A stretch of 64,000 bases of DNA from positions 43,363,621 to 43,427,620 of the forward strand of contig JARCOQ010000005.1 of the NCBI GenBank assembly GCA_029207755.1. The letters run 5' to 3'. Below are positions 48,329-61,600 of the stretch, piece by piece. The position numbers and the translations under genes were made by a program. Numbering within the stretch: position 1 is the first letter of the stretch; the number at the start of each line of letters is the position of its first letter. The notes under the pieces were generated by a model. It made no database searches, was not told where the DNA came from, and saw nothing but the letters and a program-made list of their open reading frames with translations. This DNA comes from Chamaea fasciata (taxonomy: Eukaryota > Chordata > Aves > Passeriformes > Sylviidae).

Positions 48329-51300
48329 GTTGGCCACACCAGCAGTAAGAGCAAAGGTGGCAGAAACCTAGCTCATTGTTAACCAACTTATTTAAATTAG
48401 TGAGTTCCAGGAATGCTGGAGGAAATTCCTCTTAAACTTAATACTTTGCTTGCAAAATGGAAGTTAAGGACTTGCATCTGTAGTCATATTTTAATCAACT
48501 TTTGCATGAAAATACGCATGAACAATATTTTAAATTTACAGCCACTGTGTATCTCAGTGGCATATTTTGCTCCTCAGTCTGTTAATGAGGAAACAGAGGT
48601 GCATTCTATGCAAGGCAGAAAGAATGAAAACACTCTATGACTTAAAATGGCATCAAGCTACTCTTGGCAGAGCTAGTGATTCTGAGAACGAAAACACAAC
48701 TGCTTTTCTTCTATTAAATTCAAATTGTGCTCTTCATTGTAAAGCTAGAAAGATAAAGAAATAGGTTCAAGCATAAAAGGTTTACTGCTTGTGATATACA
48801 CAGTGTACTGTTTTCTCTGTGATAGGAGAAAATCACCAGTGTATCAGCCCGCAGTTCATCAGACCACAACGCATGAGTTGGTTGAGACACTGGTGAGTCA
48901 CAGCACAAGGGTTTTGTCAGAAACTGCACAACAAAACTGTTCAATTAGTCAAGATGCACACAGAAACCTGCCTACTTTTCATAAGAATAAACATTATTGA
49001 ATCTTCAGTCAAGATAGGCAAATAGTGAAAATGTTTCTGGCAGTATTCAGATGACATTTTAAATTAATTCTCTGGTTCTGTTACACTGGGGTGTTCTTTT
49101 CTGTCACCAAGATTTCTGTCACAAACAGACAATAAAAGTGAACTTCAAATCCCAACAGTTTTTCCTAAGTGAACCAAAGTATTTAGCACATATGAATATT
49201 GAGCTAAGACATTTCATAGTTTTTCAAGTGTTGCTGGAAAACTATGCTGTAGATATTCTCGAAGCAATTAGCAGACTCTCAGTTCTACATAAGCACAATA
49301 AATGAGCAGTGTAAGAGATGTACAAATTTATTTATAAATAGTTTAAATACTACTAAACTGAAAGTATTATCTATAAGCAGATCAAGGAGCCAAAGTAATT
49401 ATGCAGAATCCCCTTGTAAACTTGTAAATGTTCAGTATGAAGAAGGAAGCAACTGGGTATGCAATTGCTGCCATTTTTCCTGATTCCAGAATCTTACAGA
49501 AAAATATCAAACTAACTGAGCTATTTTAGAAGCTCTTTTATAGTAGGTTTCAAATAGACTTTCAAAAAGTCAAAAGCTTATTTAAACCAGTTTGGATTTC
49601 TTCACATTCCATGTTTCATAAATGAGTACCAAGACAATCTGCAATGAAGACTTTACAGAGATATTTAGCTTAGAACTTACTGGTGATCCCTTTAAATAAA
49701 CAGCTATATTAATAGTTGCAACTGAACAAAACTTTCATAATGGCATTTTCAACTTTATTATGGAAGTGGATCTCTAGAGGGGATAAAACTGATGTGATTC
49801 ACCTCAGACTGATATAGGACCATAAGCTGCCCCATATCACCTCATTTTTAAATGAAGATCCACCTGCAGTACCTCATTCCTCAGCATATACATCATTGAC
49901 CTCCTTGTATATTCCCAAATCCAAGGGTTTGAGTTTTCAGAGTACCATAGCAACAAAGCCTTCCTACCTTCTTCTTCTTGCACATCTACTGGGATTTAAC
50001 CTCTCCCTATCTTTTTAATCAGTTATTACAAAACTAAAATAGAAAGGCTTTTTTCTATTAACAAGTGGATAGACTTGTTAATACACTTGTTAATAAACAC
50101 CTGCAATATTTTTCCTGGCTGAATGATGAAATTCCTTTTTCTAGAGAAAATTTTGGACATCTGGAGGTATTTTTTTGTGATAAGAGAACAGTGGAGTGAC
50201 ATTAAACAATGTGAAAGAGAAAGGATGAACAGAAAATCCCCACGGTAATGTTCAGATTTATTTGAGCAACAAAATAACTCGGTCTTTACATTTTTATTTG
50301 TCGACATGTTGGCCTGTACTAGAAAGATAAATAAGAGAAACCAGAATTAAATTGACATAGCCTTCATCATCCTGAACCTTTACTTCTCTGTCTCTTTCTT
50401 TAAGCTGGTTTAGATTTAAAGCATTTGAGGAGGGTATTTTCATCTTTTAAGCATTTGCAGCAAACAGGAAGCAGAAACATAAATCTTTGTATGGTTCTGT
50501 GGATACTATCTTAAAAGAATCAATAATGCAAATGTTTTATTTGAAGATTTCTACAAATAAAATCTGTTTTTCTGCAATGCTGTCTTACCTTGATTATTAT
50601 GTAGACTACTTTCTTCCACAAATCTGTTTCCTGTCACATTAATGGAACATAGCACATGATTTGAAAAATTAGTACGTTAAAACTGTAAAAACCTAACAGA
50701 AATCTCTCTTCTCAGTCCAAAAATCTTGCAGTGCATGTCACAATTCAGAAAGGGACAAATAAAAATCTGGACAGTTTGTCTGAAGCCTCATGAACAACAG
50801 ATTAAACAACCTCAGTGTCAAGCCTAACCTGTTTTAACCTTGCTTTTAAAAAATACAGACAGTGAGACAAATGGACCATGAAAAATGTTTTCTTCAGATT
50901 TTTATTTTCTTGGGAATTACTGTGAAAAATATTTCATTTTGTAGTCCTTCTAATATTGGCCAAATAAACAAGAGGCTGAATTCACAGAATAGGAGCAGAG
51001 TTGATCAGTCTTAATGACATTGACAGCTGTGAAACATTAACCCCCAGGTGGATACTGGAACCCAAGTCTGGTATTTCTTAACCAACAGATGAATATATTT
51101 CTGGACTGGTCTTTCTCAGTCTTACTTAACATTTAAAGGGATATAAAAGATTGGCCCACACATTTCTTTACCTGCCTTAAAATGGTTTTCAAAACTAAGG
51201 CAGGGAAATATTCTCTGTCAATCCATGCAAAGGGGAAGAGGTCTGCAAGAACACAGTGAGAACAAATAAACTTTTGTTTTGAAAGGTGGAAGGCTGAGCC

Positions 51301-53381
51301 AGGTCACCTCAGTGGTGAACAAGTTCCTTTGGAAAGGACCCACCTCCCATTGTGGGAGTTTGGAGAGGTAAAAAATACCACACCATAATTTCACAATTTC
51401 AATGATAGCCACATTCTGGGGGATATCTCTTGTGCTTGTGGTCTCCTATACAGTATTTATTACTTACCATCTCTCATTTTCAAAGGGTTACATATCTTAA
51501 TGCTTTAATAAATGAGGTACAGTCTCTCTTGATATAAGCTTTTAACCAATAAAAATGATGCCTTTAGTAAAGAATAATGAAGATGAGTGTATATGCCAAT
51601 ACTGGTTTCAGAAAGAAATGTGAATCATTTTTGATTTTAAACTAAAAAAAAAATACTTAAGCAAGAAGACAGTTATGCCATGTGATTAGCAATGGTCATC
51701 TGAAAAAGGGTGAGGACTTCCTAATGACTACAAGTTACCAGGGCTATAGCTTAACATTCCAGCTGAGATAGCATTTCCAGAAGGGAATGTTGTCGCCTAC
51801 CATGCTGGAATTGTCTCCTGTTGGCAGTTTCAAAGAGATAAGAGTGACACCTAGTGAGGCATTAACATTTCCAACATTTTTTCTGGAGATGAAAATGGTG
51901 GGGAAGGAACCCTTATTAATCTCTCAACCAGTACTTAGATAATCCTGTTAAAGATCTGATGAAATTTCAGCCTTAAATAGTTTAACAGTATTACATGACA
52001 AAATTAAATATTAAAGAATTATATTAAGCATGCCTGGCGTGTCTAATTTTTTTAAATTTTGATAATGCATCTGGTTAAAGGGTCTAATAAATTACAAGGC
52101 TTCTCTGACAATACTGAAACTCTTCATTCCTTTCAAAGAACATTTTGATATAAAGAAAGTGAAGGACCTAAATTCTTTTATTTTTCACTTCATTCTTATC
52201 TTATTCAGCAATTAAATAAAACAAATTCCTTGGGTCTTACTAAACTTTTAGGTTATCTTTATTTTTTGAAACTATAATCAACACCTTCTTTACATAGAAG
52301 ACAATGAAGGGGATATTTCAGTCCATCCTAGTTCAGATAATTTAGAAATTATTCTTTGGTAAAGCTGACTGACAAGTGACTGCAATTCTTCCTCCATTTT
52401 AGCAGACTTTATACATTGTTGCATGAGTCTAGAAGCGCTTTAAGGTTTAAATTAACACAAAGTTCCTTTGCTATTAGTCCAACATCATCAAAATTGTTGG
52501 CACTGAAATACATTTGATGTAATTCAGTTTCTTTTACCTCTTTGGTGTTCAAAGAAAACAAGGAAGCCAAAATCTATATGCAGGCCAGAATGGTGTCAGT
52601 AGTTTCCATATCTACTGATTTTTAGCATTCAGAGATGGGGATGAATTTAATTGCAAGAATGTATCTCTTTTTCCAGGGCAATAAAGTTGTCTAACAAGTC
52701 ACAACAGAGAACAGCATTACTTTATTAATTCATGTTATGAGGAAAGTAAGTTTTCCAACTTTTTAAATCAAAGGCATGCTTTAGTTGTAGTTCTGTGAAG
52801 ACTGTCACTTAAAAAATAGTACAGTTATCAGAATAAAATACTACAGTCTTCCAGCAGGCTATGTGTTCAGCTTATGTTGTTGTAATTGCATGTCAAATTC
52901 AGCAAAAGCAGTAGATTTCCACAGTGTGCCAGATACCAGCAAGTCAGGACACTACACTTATTGCAAAGCAGAACTTGCAATCAGAAGATAGTTTTGTGAC
53001 ACAAATAAAAATTTATGTATCAGTACAGACTGATGTTTATTACTTATATCAGCTAAAATCTGTGATTCAGTTTTATTATAATTCATTATATGCTGATTTG
53101 GATAACCTCTAAGTGGAATTTTCAAGATCCATTGGGATAAAAATGCTGGTAAATTTGTATGAACTTTAGTAAAAATAAAGCAGGAAACCTTTTCAGGAAA
53201 CAATTTTTAGGATGCTGCATGTCCAGCCTAGTTGCATGTACAGGCAATCTTAGATATCAGTGGCATCTCTCCTTTTGCCACTTTTTGAAGAGTGTGTAAG
53301 TGTGGGGTGGAGATAGCAGTGTATCACTGTCTTTTTTCCACCTCAAACACCGATAATACTCTGTCTTCGGAGTTACAAAAT

Positions 53382-53401
53382 GAGAGGTTAGGAAACCTCT
53401 C
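53382..53401. repeat. 8-bp-arm inverted repeat, 4-base loop
   Basis: Arm gagaggtt (53382-53389) pairs perfectly with aacctctc (53394-53401) across AGGA. It has more G/C than the other hairpins in the window. No terminator or RNA-gene context is apparent. Confidence 0.75.
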
Positions 53402-55227
53402 GCCCCCAAAATAGAGAAGGCTTTTTATTCTGTCCAGCATCAATGAGGACTTCTTAATGACAAGACTTTAAAACTATAGTTTTCAAAAGACTCTGTACTG
53501 TATATCCACATTTCCCCAGATCTGGAGCTGGTCTTGAGTCTTTCCATGTGTATGCTGATTCACATAAATGTTATATCATAACATAACCTCCAGCACATGA
53601 CAATATTTACTGCTTACAAAAAAAAGAAAAAAACCCCAGTCTCACCAAAGGAGAAAAAAGAGGTTGACAGAAAACTTACAAATAAGTGTGTTGCTTAAAG
53701 ATATCACAGCAAAAACACCAGTTAAACTCATTCAGAAGTTGAAAAAGAACACCAACCAGATGAAATTTCCCAAGAAGATCTTAAAGTTGAAACCTTCAGA
53801 AACTTGTGAAATGTTATCACACAACTGATACATATTCTTTTCAAAAGGGCAGATACTCAACACCCCGAAAAATACCAAATGCAATTGTGTTTCAACAGGT
53901 AATCACTGACCTTTTAACACTGGTATTCAGCTAATTCTTCACTTTTTGTTTTCATGATGATACATTTATTTAGTGTCCATGGACTAGATCTCACAAAAAT
54001 TTTGACACATATTTTTTAGACTCCACTGTGTCTCGCTTTCAAGAATATGGCCCAAAGCAAGACCAACACCCCACATAGTAATTTTTTGTAGACATACCTG
54101 CCTTCAGCCAAGCTCTGAACACTGCAGAGCATGGAACGTTTGGCACAGCATTGTGCAAACCCTGCTAACCTGCTTCTTCAACAGTCCTGCTTCCTGCCTC
54201 ACCAGCAGAACTGGAGAGTTTGCACTTGTCCACGAGGTCTTTCATGTTGCAGGTCTGGGAAGGGTTTGGCCCCTCATGCTGGAATAGTCCCACTCAAGAT
54301 AAATAAGATACAATAAAAGCTATGCCTGAAATCCTGCACCATTCCAGTACTTGGGTAAGACAGAGGTAGACACTTCCATGCTCTGCAATTTTAGAACCCA
54401 AAATCTGTTCTTGAAGGTAGAGACAACTTTTATTGGAAATACCAAGCAATATTCACTGGTTTATTTTTTAAAAGTTAGTTCTATATTCATAAATTCCATT
54501 GCATCTCTTATTCTTTGGAATTCTAGGTATTTTTTCTACGTAATAATCTGACAGAAGTGGTTCTTATCTTTGTGATTCTTGTCATCTGAAGTATCTGATT
54601 TCTTCTAACAGTTTTGCAAATAGAAATTTGTCTCTTCGAGTATTCTAAATACGCATGAGGAAAGGTTAACATGAAATTTAAGTTTTAATTTTGTGTGAGC
54701 TTACTATACCTACCATTAAAGTAGTTTCAACATTTATTTATTCATATTCCCAGAATCCTGATAAGCTAGACAAGTATGATTTTATACATGAAAGGCTTTG
54801 CTGCTGTCAAACAAAATAACTACTCACCCAAAAAGTTTTACCGACTTATGAATATAATCTGGACATCTTGCCTTGCAGCCAGGGTTTTCCTAGAGAAAAA
54901 AGAAAAAAAAAAAGAAAAAAAATCTAGAAAGAATGTATATGAATGCCTTTATCTTTCCTCAGCTGTATTTCATGTTGCTGAATAACAAAGTAAATCAGAG
55001 GATAAAAGTCTTTCTATGAAACTGCAGGGGATGTCCAGATGATCTCTCATTGTTTCTGTCTTCATTTAGAAGAATTAGGAACATATCTGCAGAAATCACC
55101 GCATCTTGTTGGGGACCTTATGTCCATGCTGTATTTGTTTCAGGATGCTTTGCTTTGAACTGTATCCAGCCTGGTCCCATGCACTGAGTGTTCTCAGCAG
55201 CTGGTGTGCTTTAGATGTAATTTGGGA

Positions 55228-55644
55228 ATGCAGCTTCTGGCTCATCTTACCCAAATGAAATTCAGTTTGTCTGATATGAGTCATCCATGCAATAAGAACC
55301 AAAGCCCAGCAAATGGGAACAGCCAGGATATTTGCTTTAGTGTGCTCCAGATTCTAGCAAAGATGCTGAAGAGGACATATCCTTTTTATCTGTTGTGCCA
55401 GTTAGGCACTGTATCTAATGTGCTTTATAGCAGCCTGACCTTGGAATGCCAAGAGACTTTAGGAATTCCCTCTCTGCTCTCCATTAGCTACAAGAAAGAC
55501 AGCTCCTGGATTTTGAGCACCAAATTGTATGACTTCTGCACTGGCATTTTCGAGCACTACAGAACTTGCATTATAATGTCTCCTTTCCACAGCAAAAGAA
55601 GCATCAACTTGGCCTTCAGACTGTATCCAGAAGGAGTTATATAG
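55228..55644 (+). other. unrecognised 138-codon open frame
   Basis: The longest frame in the window that begins with ATG near its 5' end and is not a simple repeat. It starts at the ATG at 55228 (the frame stays open from GTG at 55204) and ends with TAG at 55645-55647. The predicted peptide is Cys-, Ser- and Leu-rich with no clear signal peptide, membrane segment or known motif. No splice sites or polyadenylation signal decide for or against it. A frame this long can arise by chance in 64 kb, and I would not call it a gene without conservation or transcript evidence. Confidence 0.18.
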
Positions 55645-55765
55645 GCAGTTACCAAATGCTGGTTAAAACAACTGCTACAAAAAATGCTACCAAATCAAGC
55701 CAAATATTTAATTAACATCTCCTATATTTGATAAATTTGTTGGATTAAAAAAATTTTCTATGCTA

Positions 55766-55860
55766 ACAAACCCCCCCACAAAATGCAACACCACTAAAAA
55801 TACAAAACCCCCAACCAAACCAAACCAAAACACATCAAAATGAACTAAACAAAAAAACAA
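55766..55860. repeat. A/C-rich low-complexity tract
   Basis: Roughly 95 bases dominated by A and C, with a C7 string near 55772 and CCAAA/CAAAA units such as AACCAAACCAAACC. It is the complement type of the G/T-rich tracts listed elsewhere. Confidence 0.75.
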
Positions 55861-58134
55861 ATCTACCCTTTGCCCCAAACACTATTTTAATATCTGGTGA
55901 TTTTTAGAGCTTTAAAAAAATTAAGAAATTATTGTCATAATTAAAAAAAAATCAAGACAAATTCATTTTGAAGCTTATTTCTGTTTTAATTTAAATGCGC
56001 TTTAAAATATTTTTTAATTGCTTTGATTCTTCTTATCTTGCCATACCTGAAAATAAATACTTGAAATAGACATGTACATATGAATGCATATTACTGGAAA
56101 ACCACAACTTTAGTTTTAAATACCATGACATTACAGATATAGAATACTGAAGTACTATGAATACTACTACAATATCTTAGAAAATATTGATAGAATAGAA
56201 CTGATTTCTGAAAAATTTAGGCGGCAAGCAGTAGCATTCTTGATTTATATAGATCTTCTTATTTCTCTTAATATCACACCAAATTCTTGTCTGGATGTTC
56301 TATATTTCTACTATGCCTTAGATATGAAAGGTAGTTAAAAATTCTAGAAATATAGATTGAGGAAATATTTGCTGATTCCCCTGACTCCATCTGATCAGTC
56401 TGAGTCACACTGTGCAATGTGAAATGACTTTTTTTATGATAACTTCTGTTGTCTCAGACATCATGGATTAAATAATGCAGGAATTCAGGATTCAGGATGC
56501 CTCACAGCAAGCCACTCAAAAAAAAAAATCAATAGAAGAAAAATTTAAAATGACCCACCAAAACAACAAACATTAAAAATTAAGTTAAATTAAAAAGAAC
56601 CCCAGAGTGTTATGTCAAGTTATATACTGAGAAAGGAAATATTAAGAAGGAGTAAATAAGAAGTCTATGAAGACATTGAAACAGGAAAGCACTGTTCTGA
56701 GTGGAGTATGCATGGTAATACCTGTTTGGTCTATGCACACACTTAGAAGACAAACAAAATACTTCCTGTTTGGTCCAATGAATAAGGGATCTGTGGATTT
56801 TCATGCTGAACATGGACAACCTCCTAGGAATGGACATGGGCATACAATATGGAGTCTGAGGAGCATGAGGTTTCCTCCAGCCATATTTGCTCCTCCAACC
56901 AGACTCTCATATCCAGACTGCTATGATGAAGAGAAAAAGTGGGGTATTTTTTTTGTGACCATGTAAGAGAGAATTAGACAACGACATATTAATTTAGTAG
57001 TTTAATTTCTTCTAGAACAAATAAGAGATAAACAACACAAATATTTTCTCAGCAGAAAGAAAGATCTCCTACATGGCACAGACTAATAACGCTGCTTCAT
57101 CCCTGTTTAAGAAGGCTAAGAAACTATAAACCAAGTAAGAACCTAGAATTCAACTCTTGGTACTATTTCTTTGGCTCATCTGGTAAAAAACTGCATAAGG
57201 AATAGGGTGCCATTCTCATCTAGATCTTGGGCAGGGACTCTTTATCACCTAATGGTAATGGGCTACATTCTTTGGTTTTGTACTGAGTAGTGAAATCCTT
57301 ATGAAGCCCTTCAGAAAAAGTAAAGACATAAGGCGAAGGGTGACATAATCCAGGAAAAGAATGATCTAACCAAGCTGAATAGAAAAAATAACAGCAAAGT
57401 ATGTAATATAACAAAATAAGTCAATAACCTTAGTGTTGGTCCTACAGTATTAACTCTCAAGTATAGAGTCTGAGTTAGGTGTCAATTCTGAGAAAGCCTG
57501 TTCTATTAGTTTTGACAGGAGCTTGTCCAACTCAGTCGCCAGGAGTCTTACCTAACTCATGCAAAGAAAGCTCTGCTCTTTGGGTGTAGGCTTAAGAAGG
57601 GGTAAAAGAAAATGGATCTATTTTATTCACTATTTATATAGCTCTCAAAATTTACTTGGGACTGTACAGTATGCTGTTATGACAGCCTCTGGCCAGGAAA
57701 TCTTACAGTTAAACAGCATGAGCCTGAAACAATATGTTCAATTATGCAAATAAACACAGAGTGGCTCAAAGGGCCAGATGGTGTAAGTCATACAAGTCTT
57801 ATACACTTAAGTGTTACTCAGGCAATTTACAGGAGTTAAGAATCCTCCCCAAGATTGGTTCAGATGGCAGGCTTTGCAGAACATCTGCATTTACAACTGT
57901 TTTGTGAGAAAAGGATGAGAAGTCACTGAGAGAATGCTGTCCAGGCACCCAAGGAAGAACAAAAGAAATCATTAAAGGCAGAGGAAACAGTGTTCACATA
58001 GTGGAGAAGCTCATGTATTGTGATTAAGCATGCACTTACAGTGACACTTAGTAACTTTAGATGAGCTAATACATCACAGATTTCTTGACAAGTGGTAGTC
58101 TATTTCAGAATCTTTTAGAAGAAAAAAAATTAAA

Positions 58135-58649
58135 TTGTCATATTTCCTACAGCAGATCTTGTTTGTTTGGTTTTTTTCCCTGGAATGCAAACAAACTTTT
58201 ATCTTTCAGTGTTTGACTGTTGACATACTGCAGGGAAAGTTAATAAAAAGGGGGAAGCAATCAGACCTTTTTAAAAATTTAAAACCAACACTTCCTCTTG
58301 GACATGTGGATGCTCTTTCTTTTTCTGTGTGGAGTTGCTCCCTACTATGCACTAATGCCAGAAAGCACCCCAGTAGTTCACATAGGCACCCCCTGCATGT
58401 GGGCCCCTCATTTTCTCACCTGCACTGTTGGTCAGCTGGCTGGAATGATGCTCCTGGTGTCTGGCAGGAAGGAAGCCCTGCCTGGCCTACACAGGTTGAA
58501 ATGGTGGTGGGGACACTTCTGGCAACACCAAGGTATGACCACTGCTGTGGCCACTGCAAGGTCTCTCTCTCCACCACTAAAAAGGTGCGAGCCTTCCTTT
58601 ATGGTTCTTTTTCAAGCTGACTTTTTTGTTTCCAGAGCCTCTTGGTAAT
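58135..58649 (+). other. GC-richer block with two overlapping open frames
   Basis: Between about 58300 and 58620 the base composition rises well above the flanks and two plus-strand frames stay open together: 58135-58620 (161 codons, but no ATG until late) and 58304-58648 (114 codons from ATG). The second would start with a hydrophobic stretch (MWMLFLFLCGVAPYYAL) that resembles a signal peptide. Neither product is recognised. The block may be an unrecognised mobile-element fragment, a decayed gene piece, or just a GC-rich patch in which stop codons are rarer. Confidence 0.2.
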
Positions 58650-61600
58650 TCCCTAGTTACTTTTTATTCTGTTTGGTGATTATCTTGCTCTACAGTGTAA
58701 CCTGTTTGGGGCAAATGTCCCATCAGACAGTTTTGTGTATTTCATTCACACACCCTGATATTCCCTTGTTAACACTGATATCCCCTATGCCAACATAATT
58801 TTTCCAAGCATAGGCTACGCAAGGACCCTTCCAGACTCTGTCCTGGGAAACATCTTGGGACAGTACATAGTCACCTGAATATGAGCTCCTAACATAAGGC
58901 AGGAGCAAAAGGACTCAGCTGAATCTTGAATTTATAGGTAGTTACTGTGGAAACATGAAGAAGCTATTTTGCTTTTGGAGTAGTCCAGAGACCGGTGTTC
59001 AGCTCTAGACTGCATTCCAACTTCAAGAAAAGTGTTGCAAAAACTCCTGGGTGTTCAAATCTTAATCACAAGAAAGACAATTGCATTCAAATGCATTACC
59101 TGAAGGTAGAAACATCTGGAATTGCTTAGAGAAGACTGATCTTAAAGTTTCAAGATGTGTACAGAGTAAGAAGAAAATCTAGGAAATAAAGCCTTCAGTA
59201 GCAGGGAGCTGAAGCGAGACAAGTTGAGATTGGAGAAAAGGTAATTATTTCAGGTGAGTTTCACAATCCTTCCTTTTTAATTGGTCTTTAATTTGACTTT
59301 GTCTTTTATAATCCAAATTTAAGCATCAAAGTAAAACAAAACCCTGAAAATTAAAAGAAACACACAAACTCCAGAACACTGTATATAAAATTGCATTCCA
59401 TATTTTTTCAAGGCATAAATTTTGGTAGTGTATATTTATATACATACATATATAGCAAAAGATAGACACAAAGTTTTCCATGGTACAAATATATGCACAT
59501 AGTAATTTAAATCACAGAAATAAAATTATTACCTTGTGTTATGCAAGTTGAGATGTTACAGTTACAAGAGCTGGATAGAAAATGAAAAAAATTCTGCTGT
59601 GATAACATAACATTAAAAAAAAATCCCACTTAAAAAAAGTTAAACTTTAGTGCCTCCTTTTTCTTATTAAATTTGAAATCTGTTGTACTCAGCAGCATGT
59701 CATTCACAGACCTTAGAAAAGGAATTGTTGTTAATTAGGTATATAGCTGGTGAATAGAAGTGTAATTACTTTAGGCCTCCCACAAAAATCCCTGTAACTG
59801 AAAAAAATTAAGAGTTAAAAGAAGCGCAGAAGAAAATATAAAGAATTGATAAATAATTGGCATATGGGCTGATTCAATTAAAAAGATATTAATATTAAAG
59901 AACTGGAGTGCCTAGATTAATGTCACTCAATAGACAGCAAATGGAGGCGGCACTAAATACATGTAGGTATCAAAAAAGTAGTGGGAGGAAGAGAAGTGCT
60001 TGCTTTTTGTTCTGGAATCAGCTCACTGAAGAACCTGGCTACAGGTCTGTCTGTTTTCAAACCTACATACCTCTTCAAGATCAAGAAAGATTACTCACCT
60101 CTCTTTCTGAAAGATTAAAGTTTCAGAGCTGGAGATGTAGGGTTTTTTAAATTTTAAATATTACTTTGATTAGTTTCCACTTATTTTTCTTAATTCACTC
60201 ATGAAATTATCTTCATACTTTTTTTCATTTGTGGAGAATTGAGTTCTTTCTAACAGGTGATTGATGTGAATAAGGAATACCGAGGCTCCTTAAGTAAAGA
60301 GCTGCTATGGGAAGTAGGGTGTGAAAGGCAAAAACCACCCTTTTACTCTGCTGATTAAAGGACATGATTCTACAGAATACAGCCATGGGAATTCCACCAG
60401 TTCAAATCACTAAGTGTATGTTTTCTCAGACTCCTCACTCTTTGGACATTTTCTTACTTTCACAACACAGGAGTTTTTCTTCTCCTCTTCTATTTGACAT
60501 AAGGAAGACAAATTGTGAAATATTTGGTAGGATTAAATCAGTCATTCTGCAGCCCACTTTGTACTGATGTTAACTAAATTCTACCTTTGTCCCTAGAATG
60601 AGCAGGAAAGAAGATTAAAAATAATTTAAAAAACCAAACAAGCAATCAAATAAACCTGAAGTTTGAAATGTGGAGTTAAAAACAGCACTATGACTTAATA
60701 ATGGTTGTATTCCTTTTTAGTCAACATTTAGGCCACAATAAAGGGCAATGACAGATACTCAAGTAGGTACTCATAGAACAGAAACTGTTTGGCTACGGAG
60801 TGAAAGTTAAGGCATCGTGACTGAAAGAAAACAAGTCTTCTGTGCCAGCTACACTGTTAGTCAGCATATCTCAGAAATCATAATGCCTAGAGGAGGACCT
60901 CTATGCTAGTATTTTTTAAATTATTATTTTCTCAGGAATGTCTCTAGAATTCCACTCTTTAATGCACATGTTCCCAGATAACTCTGATTTTCATCTCATG
61001 AGAAGTCCTCTCTGATAAATGTAATAATCTCCCTGATTTTTCAGTCTGTGCAACAAAAGGTTCTGCAGGGTCATGAAATGATTTTTGAATCACACGGAAG
61101 CTGGGAATAGTAACAAACTCTATCAACATTATCAACTCTAAGTTCGTCCTTTTAAGAGTCAATTTTTGTGTGCAAACCCAGAACTTGTTTCAGAACATCA
61201 CTGCGTATCTGTTTGGTTTTCTTCGAGGAGAAATGACTTTCTCTTTTGTGGACACAGACTCAAATTTGTTCACAAGTGAGTGTAAAAATAAACTAGGATT
61301 CAATTTGAAAATTTATTCTGAAATAAAGATAAAAATTGGGAGGCAGATGTGCAGGAAAGTGTAGAAGTGGTACCCTTGGTCGTGTGAGGAGAGGTAAAAA
61401 CCAGAGGTCTTCTGTTCACTTTCCAAGATTGGCAGATAGAGTCTAGCCCTCTGTGCCTCTGTCTCTCTGTCTGCCTGTCTGTCTCTCCTGTAGTGGATGG
61501 TGTCTAACAGAGTGCCCAAGCTAGGACAGCCTGCTGTCAGTAAATCCCTGATAGACCATATTAGTGCAGAAAAAGTTCCATGCGAGTGGCTGCTTAATTA

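Larger units (their letters stand above)
46851..58134. other. unique AT-rich non-coding sequence
   Basis: No recognisable gene. The first 250 bases (46880-47080) are distinctly richer in G+C than their surroundings, with a few CpGs, and may be an old repeat fragment. Other content: A16 at 48313-48328, a GC-containing hairpin at 53382-53401, an A/AG-rich tract at about 54897-54925, an open frame at 55228-55644, and an A/C-rich tract at about 55766-55860. Confidence 0.55.

Noticed and set aside
60380..60410. tRNA B-box-like GTTCAAATC
   Set aside because: No matching A-box or foldable cloverleaf was found upstream.
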